A DNA stretch of 64,000 nucleotides from Rhodoferax sp. TS-BS-61-7 (GTDB lineage: Bacteria > Pseudomonadota > Gammaproteobacteria > Burkholderiales > Burkholderiaceae_C), in contig NZ_PTQY01000002.1 of NCBI RefSeq assembly GCF_002943465.1, positions 186,001 to 250,000 of the forward strand. The letters run 5' to 3'. A program made the position numbers and the translations under genes. The number at the start of each line of letters is the position of its first letter. The first letter of the stretch is position 1. The notes beneath the pieces are model-generated. The model did no database searches and was not told where the DNA came from. It was given only the letters and a program-made list of their open reading frames with translations. Below are positions 37,647 through 46,303 of this stretch, in pieces.

Positions 37647-38690
37647 TTACTTGAAGCCCACGCGGTCCAGCATTTGCTGAACCTTCACTTGGTTCATGCC
37701 CACCACACTGATGGGAATGGTTTCGCTCTTGAACGAGCCACCACCCATGGCTTGCAGCGCAGGGTTGTTGGACTTCACACCTTTGGCGGTGGGCCACTCA
37801 TTGTTGCCGTTCGCAAAGTGTTCTTGGGCGGAGGGGCTGGCCAGGTATTCGAGGAATTTGACGGCATTGGCCACGTTCTTGGAGTTCTTGGCGACTGCGC
37901 CACCGGCGATGTTCATGTGGGTGCCCCAGGAAGCCTGGTTGGGGAACACCACGCCGATACGTTCAACTACGGCTTTGTCTGCAGGGACCTCTGAGCGCAT
38001 CAAGCGGGCCAGGTAGTAGGAGTTGGTGACCGCAATGCCGCATTCGCCGCTGGCAACCGCCTTGATCTGGTCCGTATCGCCGCCCTTGGGCGCGCGCGCC
38101 ATGTTGTCGACCATGCCCTTGAGCCATTGTTCCGCTGCAGCGTCACCCAAATGCTCGGCCACAGAGCCGAACAGAGACAGGTTGTAGGGGTGGGAGCCGG
38201 AGCGGATGCACAGCTTGCCTTTGTTCTTGGCGTCACCCAACTCCTGGTAGGTGTCCACATCGTCTTTGTTGACCTTCGCCTTGTCATACACAATGACGCG
38301 TGCGCGGGTGGAGAAACCATACCAAGGTGTGCCACCATCGGCAGCTGTTTTGCCGCGCAACTGTGCAGGTATGGCGTCTTCGAGCAACTTGGACTTGACG
38401 GGCTGGAACAGGCCATCCACTTCACCTCGCCACAGGCGGCTGGCATCTACCAGCAAGATAATGTCGGCGGGGGATGCGGTGCCCTCTGCTTTCAAGCGCG
38501 CCAGAATGCCCGCATCATCGGCGTCCACCCGGTTGAGCTTGATGCCGGTGGCCTTGGTGAAGTTGGTGTACAGCGCCTCATCCGTGGGGTAGTGGCGTGC
38601 TGAATAAATGTTCAGCGTTTGCTCTTGCGCCATGGCGCCGGTTGCGCTAACGGCCATCAGTGCGGCCAGGGTAATGCGAGAAATTTTCAT
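37647..38690 (-). CDS. Fe(3+) ABC transporter substrate-binding protein
   Basis: The 347-residue protein binds ferric iron in the periplasm for an FbpABC/FutABC-type importer. A signal peptide of 21 residues ends AMA|QEQ, followed by TLNIYSARHYPTDEALYTNF, an FbpA/FutA hallmark in which Tyr residues bind iron. Further marks are WYGFSTRARVIVYDK and IAVTNSYYLARLM, the twin-tyrosine iron ligand. The permease and ATPase genes are not next to it, so they lie elsewhere. The start is fixed by the signal peptide. A small palindrome upstream may be an iron-regulatory site. Confidence 0.93.
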   Translation of the reverse strand: MKISRITLAALMAVSATGAMAQEQTLNIYSARHYPTDEALYTNFTKATGIKLNRVDADDAGILARLKAEGTASPADIILLVDASRLWRGEVDGLFQPVKSKLLEDAIPAQLRGKTAADGGTPWYGFSTRARVIVYDKAKVNKDDVDTYQELGDAKNKGKLCIRSGSHPYNLSLFGSVAEHLGDAAAEQWLKGMVDNMARAPKGGDTDQIKAVASGECGIAVTNSYYLARLMRSEVPADKAVVERIGVVFPNQASWGTHMNIAGGAVAKNSKNVANAVKFLEYLASPSAQEHFANGNNEWPTAKGVKSNNPALQAMGGGSFKSETIPISVVGMNQVKVQQMLDRVGFK

Positions 38691-38738
38691 GGTGTGTCGC
38701 TCGGATGTTGTGGGAACCAGCCGCATCATAGAACAAAC

Positions 38739-38751
38739 ACGAATCATTCGT
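38739..38751. promoter_or_regulatory. Candidate iron-response (Fur-like) palindrome
   Basis: ACGAAT-C-ATTCGT is a perfect 6-1-6 palindrome between the divergent iron-binding protein and patatin genes. It has the 6-1-6 form of Fur sites but a different sequence from the usual GATAAT. The position 48 bases before the iron gene supports the idea. Confidence 0.35.
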
Positions 38752-38766
38752 AATAAAGGTAAATTG

Positions 38767-39705
38767 ATGCTAGTCACGGAGTGGGTGAAAAGAGTTTGGG
38801 CGACGCCGGTTGTCATGTGCGCGGTCTGCGTTTTGGTGGGGTGTGCGTCTGCCCCAGTGGTTGATACACCGGTGGTGGATGCCAACCCTTCGGTGCCCGT
38901 GGTGCCGCCCATGGTGGTCAAACCGCCTCCCAAAATAGGCTTGGCTCTGGGCGGTGGTGCTGCGCGCGGGTTTGCCCACGTGGGCGTGATCCAGGTGCTG
39001 GAGGAGAACGGCATACGACCCGCCTTGGTGACCGGCACCTCTGCAGGCAGTCTTGTCGCCGCCATTTATGCCAGTGGCAAGACTGGAGCCCAGTTGCAGC
39101 GTGTGGCAGAAACCATGGAAGAGGCCGCCATTGCCGACTGGACCCTGCCGATCTTCAGCCGCGGCATGTTGCGGGGCGAAGCATTGGCCCGTTATGTGAA
39201 TACCCAGGTCGGTTCGCGCCGCATTGAGGACATGCCGCTGCCCTTGGGCATCATTGCCACCGATCTGAACACCGGCAAGGACGTGATCTTCCAACGTGGG
39301 GATACGGGCACGGCAGTGCGCGCCTCCAGTGCCGTGCCAGCCGTGTTTCAGCCGGTCAAAATTTCAGGGCGTGAGTATGTGGACGGCGGGCTCGTCTCGC
39401 CGGTGCCGGTAGGGGCGGCGCGCAAGATGGGCGCTGATTTTGTGATTGCGGTGGATATTTCCAGCCCACCCGAGGGCAGTCTGACCGGCGGTACGCTGGA
39501 AATCCTGCTGCAAACCTTTTCCATCATGGGCAAAAGCATCAACACCTTTGAGCTGCGTGATGCCGATGTGGTGGTTCGCCCGGCCCTGCAGGGCATAGCC
39601 AGTTCAGACTTTAGTGCCCGTAAGCGCTCCATCGACGCTGGCCGCCAGGCCATGCTGCGGGCTATCCCTGAACTCAAGGCGGCGTTAGCCGCCCGCATGC
39701 GCTGA
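38767..39705 (+). CDS. Patatin-like phospholipase lipoprotein
   Basis: The 312-residue protein is a lipoprotein: the leader ends in the lipobox VGCASAP with Cys26. A Pro/Val-rich spacer leads to a patatin domain of RssA type. The oxyanion hole is LALGGGAARGFAHVGV (59-74), the nucleophile Ser92 is in TGTSAGSL, and the catalytic Asp206 is in YVDGGLVSP. All catalytic parts are intact, so it should hydrolyse lipid esters at the membrane. The ATG at 38767 gives the lipoprotein signal; the longer open frame upstream runs into the divergent gene and is not used. Confidence 0.92.
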   Translation: MLVTEWVKRVWATPVVMCAVCVLVGCASAPVVDTPVVDANPSVPVVPPMVVKPPPKIGLALGGGAARGFAHVGVIQVLEENGIRPALVTGTSAGSLVAAIYASGKTGAQLQRVAETMEEAAIADWTLPIFSRGMLRGEALARYVNTQVGSRRIEDMPLPLGIIATDLNTGKDVIFQRGDTGTAVRASSAVPAVFQPVKISGREYVDGGLVSPVPVGAARKMGADFVIAVDISSPPEGSLTGGTLEILLQTFSIMGKSINTFELRDADVVVRPALQGIASSDFSARKRSIDAGRQAMLRAIPELKAALAARMR

Positions 39706-39846
39706 AGGGGCGATTTTGGCGGGGCGGGTGTTATATCGCTGATGACCCTTGCCCCGTAATTGGGTCCATCAAAGGGGTCCGATAGGGCTGAAAACGCCAA
39801 AAACGGTGGCTGTACAGGGGTAACGTTGCTCATATGTCCGCCAAAA

Positions 39847-40461
39847 ATGTCCCTCGACCACGCCTTTCGCACCCGTACGCCACCCGAAATCAAGTGGCTT
39901 TTAAACGAGCGCGCTGCTGTTGCCGGCACCCTGCAACGAAGCATCGAGCGCCAACAATCGCTCCAGCGCAGGCTAAAGAAGCTCCAACACAGCTTGGTCC
40001 TGTGCGCAAAGGACCTAAATGCCGCACAAGAAACCCAGATTGGCTCCCGACGCACTTTAGAAGCCCTGGATGTCGCCATAGACCTTGTCGACAAACGAGT
40101 CAGCCCCGCGGCCGCCGGAGTTGTGAACGCCACGCAAGGCAAGTACGGCGAATCTGGGGGCCTGCGCAAGTACATAGGCCAAGCGCTGGAGGCCGCATAC
40201 CCGTCACCGGTCGCCATGGTCGACCTCATGGAATCTGTCATCACCCAATTTGGAGTCAAAGCAGCAGCCCCTGCAGACAGGAAAGCTTTACGCAGCTCCA
40301 TACGTGGCGCCTTGCAGTGGCTGCTGCAACAGGGTCGCGCCGAACCATTGCACGCAAAAGTCTCCAACAACAGTGGGCTCTGGCGCTGGAAAGCAGAAGA
40401 CGACTTTCCGTCATTCGAGCAAATGGCTCAGGACGAGTGGGAGCTTCACCGTGGTGAGTAG
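39847..40461 (+). CDS. Unknown coiled-coil / winged-helix-like protein, paralogue 1
   Basis: First of three related genes of unknown function. The 204-residue product has TPPEIKWLLNERAAVAGTLQ (11-30), a coiled coil of about 60 residues (RQQSLQRRLKKLQHSLV region), a linker with GKYGESGGLRKYIGQALEAA, and a C-terminal 75 residues (VAMVDLMESVITQFGV, RKALRSSIRGALQWLLQQGR, then GLWRWK). The spacing suggests a winged helix. The next protein matches it along its whole length. Its last 8 bases or so overlap the next start. I believe this is a DNA-binding protein, but nothing is proven. Confidence 0.65.
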   Translation: MSLDHAFRTRTPPEIKWLLNERAAVAGTLQRSIERQQSLQRRLKKLQHSLVLCAKDLNAAQETQIGSRRTLEALDVAIDLVDKRVSPAAAGVVNATQGKYGESGGLRKYIGQALEAAYPSPVAMVDLMESVITQFGVKAAAPADRKALRSSIRGALQWLLQQGRAEPLHAKVSNNSGLWRWKAEDDFPSFEQMAQDEWELHRGE

Positions 40462-41056
40462 AACCCCTCCTGATATCAAATGGCTGCTGAACGAACGGGC
40501 GGCCCTCGCCGGAGAGGTGGAGAAGGCGTTGGCCAAGCAGGCTGTTCTTGCCCACAAAAGAGACCGCCTTCGAAACCAGCTGGCAGTCGTTTTGAAAGCA
40601 ATGGAGCGTTCCCAGGTGGCGCAAGCACGCAGTCAAGCCTCCTTGGACGCTCTTGACGCCACCATGGGGATTGTGAACAAAGGGGTCAACCCGGGCGCAG
40701 GAGGTTCCGTCTGGGCATGGGCGGGCAAGTACGGCAGCCGCGGCGGTCTGGGCGAATACATCGCGCGGGTTCTGGAAGGCGCGGCGCCTGAGCCCGTTAC
40801 GACTTCGGTGCTCATCGACCTTGCCTCGAGGCAATTCGGTTTGGTTTTGTCCACACCTGCAGAGCGTAGGAGCTTTAGGAAATCGGTCAGTAGTGCCCTG
40901 ACTAGTTTTCAAAAGCGCAATCTGATTGAGGCCGTGCATGACCGGAAGGCGGGTTCGCATGGGCTTTGGTGCTGGCGTGAGGAGTTTCCAACGTTTGCGG
41001 AGATGGCTGCGCAAAGCGGTATCGGGTTGGTGACGGTGCGAGCGGAGGTGTCTTAG
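40454..41056 (+). CDS. Unknown coiled-coil / winged-helix-like protein, paralogue 2
   Basis: The 200-residue product repeats the plan of the gene before it: RTPPDIKWLLNERAALAGEV, coiled coil, GKYGSRGGLGEYIARVLEGA, a helical segment with FRKSVSSALTSFQKRNLIEA and GLWCWREEFPTFAEMAAQ. The start is one of two adjacent GTG codons (40451 or 40454) that overlap the end of paralogue 1, so translation is coupled. About 40 percent of positions seem identical to paralogue 1 by eye. A third, shorter relative follows after 2 bases. Confidence 0.65.
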   Translation: MSRTPPDIKWLLNERAALAGEVEKALAKQAVLAHKRDRLRNQLAVVLKAMERSQVAQARSQASLDALDATMGIVNKGVNPGAGGSVWAWAGKYGSRGGLGEYIARVLEGAAPEPVTTSVLIDLASRQFGLVLSTPAERRSFRKSVSSALTSFQKRNLIEAVHDRKAGSHGLWCWREEFPTFAEMAAQSGIGLVTVRAEVS

Positions 41057-41058
41057 TA

Positions 41059-41424
41059 ATGGCACTGACGATGACGCGCACCAGGACGCAGACGACGCTT
41101 ACCAAGTTGGCGGAGATGGTCGCAAACGTCCATGGGGAGCTTGCGTTCTTGGAAGGGTTGCTTGCCGGGGAAGGTACTGCCGGCGGAGCGCAGGGCGCTG
41201 GGCGTACGCAGGAGCTTTGTCCTGAGGTTCGGATGCGGTTGGATGCACGTCGGGAGAGGCTGCTTGCCGACAGAGATGCGCTCTATGCGACGGTGAGGCA
41301 GTTTGATGCATCTATTGCCCCGGAGTGCATTGGGACGGCTGAGGGGTGGCGAAAGGGATTTGGGCGGGTTCGCGCGGGCAGTCGATTGCTAACAGAGCGC
41401 TACATACAGCGACTGTTGCATTAG
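41059..41424 (+). CDS. Unknown short coiled-coil protein, possible paralogue 3
   Basis: The 121-residue product begins 2 bases after paralogue 2. It has a coiled coil (TLTKLAEMVANVHGELAFLE) and then RRERLLADRDALYATVRQFD, followed by GTAEGWRKGFGRV and LLTERYIQRLL. This follows the layout of the coiled coil plus GKYG...GLGEYI section of its neighbours, but it lacks their C-terminal winged-helix-like part. It may be a shortened relative acting as partner. Function unknown. Confidence 0.6.
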   Translation: MALTMTRTRTQTTLTKLAEMVANVHGELAFLEGLLAGEGTAGGAQGAGRTQELCPEVRMRLDARRERLLADRDALYATVRQFDASIAPECIGTAEGWRKGFGRVRAGSRLLTERYIQRLLH

Positions 41425-41445
41425 CCGCAAAAATGCACCGCGGGC

Positions 41446-42249
41446 CTAAAAGGGCGCGCGCAATAGCTCACGACTTACTTGCCAAAGTGCAAATGTCTTA
41501 GTCACTTCCTTGGCGAGTAGCGTCGGGGCCCCCCTCGTAATCAGTTTTCCAAGCTGGAATCCAAGGGCACTGCCCAAAATCAGAGCGCCGAAGATATTGA
41601 AAAGCTCAGCTATGGCCCACGTAACAAATGCCCACACGACAAAAGTAACGCCGAAGCAAAACATGACTAGAGACATGCGTACCCCTGCTGAAATCATTGC
41701 ATCCGTTGAAATGCTGTCGGAGACGACGACCCCCAATTGTTCGGTATTCGAAATATCAAATTCTGGCGCAAGCAGGGCATGGATTTCGATGGTGGCAGCC
41801 AAGACGCTCAGGGCTGCACCTAGGTTAATGCCTTGAGTCGTAATAATTTTTTCCGTTAACTCAGCAACTCGTTTTCGTCGTTTATGTTTTCCCACGGGTA
41901 TTGGGGCTACGGCAGCAACGACGGCGGAGACGTCAGAAAGGCTGGCGCCTTGGGTAATCGCCCAGCGTATTGTTTCAGCAATCGCCAATTGACACCAAGC
42001 GACATCAAGGCCTAACTTCTTTTCTATCTCTGCGCGAAGCCATGACTTTGGTGAGTTGGCATTGCGAGCCAACACTTGAATTGTCACCAGCGATTTATGT
42101 CGATGCTCCGCCTGAGCGGCCTTGACAATTGCTTCCTTGGCGCAGTTAGGGCTAGGCGTTAGTTGCCACATGAGTTCGAGTGCAACTTTTAGATTGGCTC
42201 GGTCCTTGAAGTATTTTTTCATGTCTCGACGTGTTAGCTGTGTCACCAC
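41446..42249 (-). CDS. Unknown membrane protein
   Basis: I do not recognise this 267-residue protein. The first 180 residues look soluble and helical, including a basic patch (VGKHKRRKRVAELTEKI). The end has two closely spaced membrane segments (VRMSLVMFCFGVTFVVWAFVTWAIAELFNI and FGALILGSALGFQLGKLI, about 190-235), then a short amphipathic tail. It is convergent with the three paralogues and 21 bases away. A cytosolic domain before two membrane helices is a layout found in many pore-forming or membrane-tethered defence proteins; this is only a resemblance. Confidence 0.6.
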   Translation of the reverse strand: MVTQLTRRDMKKYFKDRANLKVALELMWQLTPSPNCAKEAIVKAAQAEHRHKSLVTIQVLARNANSPKSWLRAEIEKKLGLDVAWCQLAIAETIRWAITQGASLSDVSAVVAAVAPIPVGKHKRRKRVAELTEKIITTQGINLGAALSVLAATIEIHALLAPEFDISNTEQLGVVVSDSISTDAMISAGVRMSLVMFCFGVTFVVWAFVTWAIAELFNIFGALILGSALGFQLGKLITRGAPTLLAKEVTKTFALWQVSRELLRAPF

Positions 42250-42436
42250 GTGAAGGCACCTTGTTTATCTCGAAGACAACAAGCGAGGGTTGGGGCGAAT
42301 TTCGCACGGTATGGCCCAGTGCGGTCAATTTCGTCACATCCGCTCGGGTTTGGAAACTGTTTCTTCTCGTGCGAGGGAGAGGATGCATCAGACCTGAATT
42401 TGACTAAATCAGCCGGACGCCGCGACAAATAAGGAA

Positions 42437-42461
42437 GGCTCGAGGACTGAGTCCTCGAGCC
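42437..42461 (-). terminator. Perfect hairpin, terminator of the 42467-43099 gene
   Basis: GGCTCGAGGAC and GTCCTCGAGCC form a perfect 11-bp stem around TGA, just after the stop codon of the minus-strand gene. A moderately T-rich stretch (TTCCTTATTT) follows on that strand. Confidence 0.75.
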
Positions 42462-42466
42462 ATTCA

Positions 42467-43099
42467 CTAAATCAAATTAACCACCCGCAGAGTGTGCATA
42501 GTCCCGCGGGCTTCGTCGATAGGCTGTTCGCATTTGAAGTACTTCCACTTCTGGTGAAAGAACTTCCAATGTCGTGCATTTAGCGCGCGTTCAAAAATAC
42601 CAATTCCAGGTACTGTTGGCAGAGTTTCGGCATCTACTATTCGTTCCGTTTTTTCAAACAAAACGCCGTCTAAGCCCAATTCAATGTTTGCAAAAGCCAT
42701 TGCTAAATATCTAGCCCTATCGTTGCAAATGCTTCCATGAACTGAGTCGGGAAAAAGCTTGTAAAAGGCGTCAGTCAAATGTACAAATCGCCTCGTATAC
42801 AAGGGGCCGTTAGGGGGATAGGGGTTCTGCTCAATTTTGGCGTAGCCCTTGGCTTCAGCCCAGTCATTGAGATGTTCACCTTCTTCAACAGAAATGCTCT
42901 CAAAGGACAATAGCTGATGGCTCGGATTTTGAAACTCAAGCAGGGGGGCTTTTGTTTTCAAAACAGCAGCCCAATCCGCGGGGCAGGGTGAGAGTGAAAG
43001 GGCGCCACCGTGATAGGAGTCTCCGCCAAAGTTGGAGCCCTGCAACTTCTTGTCCATTGAGCCGATGTGAAAAAGTCGGTCAAACCTAACAATTTTCAT
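42467..43099 (-). CDS. Unknown protein with possible ADP-ribosyltransferase-like N-terminus
   Basis: The 210-residue protein is not a named family to me. It starts MKIVRFDRLFHIGSMDKKLQ, followed by SYHGGALSLSPCPADWAAVL. An R/H on the first strand followed by a serine-rich strand is a common look of ADP-ribosyltransferase-like folds, and FERALNARHWKFFHQKWKYF is rich in aromatic and basic residues. The evidence is weak. It diverges from the DUF2971-like gene across 77 bases, and both begin with a similar strand; they could be a functional pair. It ends at a perfect hairpin terminator. Confidence 0.55.
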   Translation of the reverse strand: MKIVRFDRLFHIGSMDKKLQGSNFGGDSYHGGALSLSPCPADWAAVLKTKAPLLEFQNPSHQLLSFESISVEEGEHLNDWAEAKGYAKIEQNPYPPNGPLYTRRFVHLTDAFYKLFPDSVHGSICNDRARYLAMAFANIELGLDGVLFEKTERIVDAETLPTVPGIGIFERALNARHWKFFHQKWKYFKCEQPIDEARGTMHTLRVVNLI

Positions 43100-43176
43100 A
43101 TTTCCTCCAGATTGTTACTAATCTGGGTATAGCGAACGCGTAAGCTAACCGTACTTATCTGAGCCGAGGCCCCTGG

Positions 43177-44064
43177 ATGCAACTGGACAAGTCCCTGTAC
43201 CCTGACCATGTTCAACCGCAACTTGGAAAATGCTTTGCGGACGAGATGCGAAAGTACCCCTGGTCGGCCAAGCTTGAGCCGCATTACTCGCGGCTTCGGG
43301 CCACTGACAATGCCATCCTCGAGGTTCCTGACGGTAGCCATTCGTTTTCAACTGCCCTGTGGAGTACCTGCTACAAGGACATGGCAGGGGCTGTGTTGTG
43401 GCACTACACACCAATTGCCGGACTAGCCGGGATTCTCAAGTCTCGGGAGGTTTGGCTGCATTCGCTTATTAAGCGAATGTCCCAAGGTGAACTAACGGAC
43501 TTTGCTAAGCAATTTGACTACAGTGGGCTTTTGGCCATTGGAGAGGACGGCCAGCGTATTGCAGACACATTCGCTCGGGACTTGTTCTATTTGTCGCTTA
43601 CGGAGCAGGAAGAACCGGCTGGCATGTGGAAGGATTTCGGAGAGGTTCGCTTGCGTCTCAAAATTGTGCCTGTGCAACAACGCGCGCAATTGTGGCGAAT
43701 GAACTACTTGCCGGGGGGTAATCCCATACCCATTCTTAAACAGTTCGCTCAGGCACGCTTTAATCGCCACTTTGTTCCGTGGCAAGTTTCTCGAAATGGC
43801 GCATTCTTTCTCGACTCATACCACTCGCAGGAAGCGGAGGTTCGGCTCTTGGTCAAGCGATTCGACCAGACAACGGACTTGGTCGTGAAGCAGTCACAAA
43901 GGCACGAAGCTGTCGCGATTCCCCTCGGCAAACCAAATTCCCGAGTGTCAATCGATTTAGTGTGTATTGAAGTTGAGACCAAAGAGAGTTTGACAGCGGT
44001 CCAGCAACTTCTGGACGCTCATGTTCCCGACTTGAACATCCAATGCACTGTTTGCCCTCTGTGA
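43177..44064 (+). CDS. DUF2971-like protein
   Basis: The 295-residue protein resembles DUF2971: VLWHYTPIAGLAGILKSREVWLHSLIKRM (near 73-101), with YLSLTEQEEPAGMWKDFGEV and HSQEAEVRLLVKRF further on. These give the H-Y-T start, the E in the middle and the aromatic/acid end that place DUF2971 near the ADP-ribosyltransferase fold in some analyses. DUF2971 proteins are common in defence islands; their activity is poorly known. The first 65 residues have no match and may be non-coding or a separate domain; an internal ATG at residue 68 is possible. It diverges from the 42467-43099 gene. Confidence 0.6.
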   Translation: MQLDKSLYPDHVQPQLGKCFADEMRKYPWSAKLEPHYSRLRATDNAILEVPDGSHSFSTALWSTCYKDMAGAVLWHYTPIAGLAGILKSREVWLHSLIKRMSQGELTDFAKQFDYSGLLAIGEDGQRIADTFARDLFYLSLTEQEEPAGMWKDFGEVRLRLKIVPVQQRAQLWRMNYLPGGNPIPILKQFAQARFNRHFVPWQVSRNGAFFLDSYHSQEAEVRLLVKRFDQTTDLVVKQSQRHEAVAIPLGKPNSRVSIDLVCIEVETKESLTAVQQLLDAHVPDLNIQCTVCPL

Positions 44065-44097
44065 ACTAGTCGTGAACAACAATTCCTAGACTCTGGA

Positions 44098-45213
44098 ATG
44101 CAAGAAACAAGAATACTGGTTATAGGGGGTTATGGTTTCTTCGGGCGTAGGCTCGTGGAGCGGTTGTCGCTGCAATCCGACCTCCACATCATCGTGGCTG
44201 GCCGTTCAGGCGCAGCCGCAGAGTCCTTGGTAGGAAAGCTCCGCCCGGCAGCAACGTCTCAACTTTCCTTTGCAGTAGTGGATGCGATGCATCAAGCATT
44301 CGCGAGCGAGTTCAAGAAATTGAACGTTGCCGTTGTGGTCAACGCTTCCGGACCGTTTCAGGGGGAAGATTACCGCGTGGCTGGGGCTTGCATTGCAGCG
44401 GGTGCGCATTACATTGATTTGGCGGATGGTCGAGAGTTTGTGGCAGGCATTGGCACATTGAACTCGGCCGCACTCAAGGCGGGTGTCTTGGTAACCAGTG
44501 GCGCCAGCTCGGTACCGGCTCTTTCCAGTGCGGTTGCAGACCATCTTGTCAAAGGACTTCAGTCCGTCAAAACAATCGATGTGGGCATCAGCCCGGGCAA
44601 CCGCACAGAACGGGGGCTTTCGACAGTGCGGGGCATTCTGAGCTACTGCGGCAAGGAGTTGCCGACATCCGCAGGCAAGCCATTGGTAGGCTGGTTGAAT
44701 TCGTATCGGCACAGCTATCCGGACCCCGTGGGTTCTCGACTGCACTCCCCCTGCGATGTTCCAGACTTGGCGCTCCTTCCTGCTCGATACGCAGGTCACC
44801 CAGAAGTGCGATTTGGAGCGGGGCTAGAGCTAGAGTTCTTGCACCGGGGTATGAACCTAATGGCCTGGATGGCTCGACATGGCCAGGTCAAGAATTGGTC
44901 GGCTCACGCTCAATGGCTTAAGCGCGCTGCTGACCTTGTCCAGACCTGGGGAACGGATGCTGGAGCCATGCACGTCGCCGTTTCTGGCATTGCGCCGGAA
45001 GGTCGCACCGTTTCAAGAGAGTGGCAATTGGTTGCCACGCACGGCGACGGACCCTATGTGCCCACTCTGGCCGCCTCTGCGCTTGTTCGCAAACTCCACT
45101 TGGGAGGCCCAGCCCTTGCCGGTGCCATGCCCTGTGTCGGGCTATTGACGCTAGAAGACTTCGCTCGTGAAATGCAGGGCCTCAAAATCACAACATCGGA
45201 GACGGCTCAGTGA
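44098..45213 (+). CDS. Saccharopine dehydrogenase-like NAD(P)-binding protein
   Basis: The 371-residue protein begins with a Rossmann fold: ILVIGGYGFFGRRLVERL (6-23) and IIVAGRSGAAAESL. VVNASGPFQGEDYRVAGACI and GAHYIDLADGREFVAGIG follow as in saccharopine dehydrogenase-like proteins, which are common reductases of uncertain substrate. It does not look like a true lysine-pathway enzyme. It begins an operon with a DUF4166 gene (GTGA overlap) and a DCC-family gene (ATGA overlap). Saccharopine dehydrogenase-like proteins with DUF4166 and DCC partners recur in bacteria, pointing to a shared but unknown redox task. Confidence 0.85.
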   Translation: MQETRILVIGGYGFFGRRLVERLSLQSDLHIIVAGRSGAAAESLVGKLRPAATSQLSFAVVDAMHQAFASEFKKLNVAVVVNASGPFQGEDYRVAGACIAAGAHYIDLADGREFVAGIGTLNSAALKAGVLVTSGASSVPALSSAVADHLVKGLQSVKTIDVGISPGNRTERGLSTVRGILSYCGKELPTSAGKPLVGWLNSYRHSYPDPVGSRLHSPCDVPDLALLPARYAGHPEVRFGAGLELEFLHRGMNLMAWMARHGQVKNWSAHAQWLKRAADLVQTWGTDAGAMHVAVSGIAPEGRTVSREWQLVATHGDGPYVPTLAASALVRKLHLGGPALAGAMPCVGLLTLEDFAREMQGLKITTSETAQ

Positions 45214-45755
45214 GTACCGCGTCGATGTATCGCTCAGTCATGGGGGACGCGTTTAATCGCTTGGCCACCCCTGTTCAGCAATTTCACAGCTTTGAAGGCC
45301 TCCAAGAGTTTCACGGGGAGGTCCAGGTGGCAGAGCCAGCATCAGTGCTTGCCAAACTGTTAGCCATCTTCTTAGGCGCCCCTTTGAAGGCATCCCAGGG
45401 ACCTATTCGTTTTGAGCTCTTGGCAGCGCCGAGTACCGAGACCTGGACCCGGTTCTTCCCAAGTAAAACAATGCGGTCTACTTTGACGAAATCGGGTAAC
45501 CGCATCACTGAGCGACTTGGTGCGTCCCGCCTTACCTTTGAGCTTATGGAAGTAGCGGGAGCTCTGGAGATGCGGTTGGAGAAGTTGCACTTCCTTGGAA
45601 TCCCTTGTCCCAGCTGGCTGATGCCAAGAGTGACGGCCCGGGAGACAGGTGGAGTCCATACGCTAAATTTTCACATACAAGCTTCAGTTCCCGTCATCGG
45701 CATGGTCGCGAGCTACACGGGGTATCTGAACATTCCTCAAGAGGCTTCTGAATGA
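45210..45755 (+). CDS. DUF4166 domain protein
   Basis: The 181-residue protein matches the DUF4166 family: YRSVMGDAFNRLATPVQQFH, FEGLQEFHGEVQVAE, LAIFLGAPLKASQGPIRFEL and TWTRFFPSKTMRSTL. In many genomes this domain is fused to, or next to, a saccharopine dehydrogenase-like protein, as here. Function unknown. It starts with GTG overlapping the stop codon of the upstream gene (GTGA) and overlaps the next start (ATGA), so it is translationally coupled on both sides. Confidence 0.85.
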   Translation: MSTASMYRSVMGDAFNRLATPVQQFHSFEGLQEFHGEVQVAEPASVLAKLLAIFLGAPLKASQGPIRFELLAAPSTETWTRFFPSKTMRSTLTKSGNRITERLGASRLTFELMEVAGALEMRLEKLHFLGIPCPSWLMPRVTARETGGVHTLNFHIQASVPVIGMVASYTGYLNIPQEASE

Positions 45756-46141
45756 TTGTCGTGTTCGACGCCAAGTGCCTGCTTTGCAACGGTTGGGTTC
45801 AGTTTTTACTGAAGCACGACCGCAAGGGCGTATTCCAGTTCGCGTCCATACAGGGTACGGCTGGGCAAGAGCTGCTTGCCAAGGCAGGCTTGCAAGTGGA
45901 AGGTCTGCAGACTCTGCTGCTTGTGGATGGTCCGAACACTTGGCAGCACACATCTGCCATTTTTCGCGTGTTAGGTGGGCTCGGGTGGCCGTGGAAAGCG
46001 GCTTGGCTAGGTTGGCTAGTGCCAGCGCCTTTGCGAGATGCAATGTACCGCTGGATTGCGCGCAATCGATATTGGCTCTTTGGCAGGTCAGAAGTTTGTC
46101 TTATGCCACCCGCGGACTTCAAGGCTCGATTCTTGAATTGA
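45752..46141 (+). CDS. Thiol-disulfide oxidoreductase, DCC family (DUF393)
   Basis: The 129-residue protein has the DCC hallmark VVFDAKCLLCNGWVQFLL with CxxC at residues 8-11, later FASIQGTAGQELL and LVPAPLRDAMYRWIARNRYW, which match DUF393. The family is thought to act as thiol-disulfide exchange proteins. It overlaps the DUF4166 gene by 4 bases. A hairpin follows its stop codon. Confidence 0.88.
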   Translation: MIVVFDAKCLLCNGWVQFLLKHDRKGVFQFASIQGTAGQELLAKAGLQVEGLQTLLLVDGPNTWQHTSAIFRVLGGLGWPWKAAWLGWLVPAPLRDAMYRWIARNRYWLFGRSEVCLMPPADFKARFLN

Positions 46142-46144
46142 CCA

Positions 46145-46171
46145 ATATGCCAGTTGAGTCAACTGGCGTAT
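46145..46171 (+). terminator. Hairpin after the DCC-family gene
   Basis: ATATGCCAGTTGA and TCAACTGGCGTAT pair with one wobble, a few bases after the stop codon. The T-run is short (TTTG), so termination may be weak. Confidence 0.55.
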
Positions 46172-46303
46172 TTGTAGCTAGGTAGCACGCAAAGAGCATG
46201 CGTTGGTTGGAGGCGGCAATGAGCAGTTCGGTGAGCATAGGTATGCCCAACAATGCAGCGCTATACCCATTAATTACATACAACCTAATCCCCGAATATT
46301 CGT

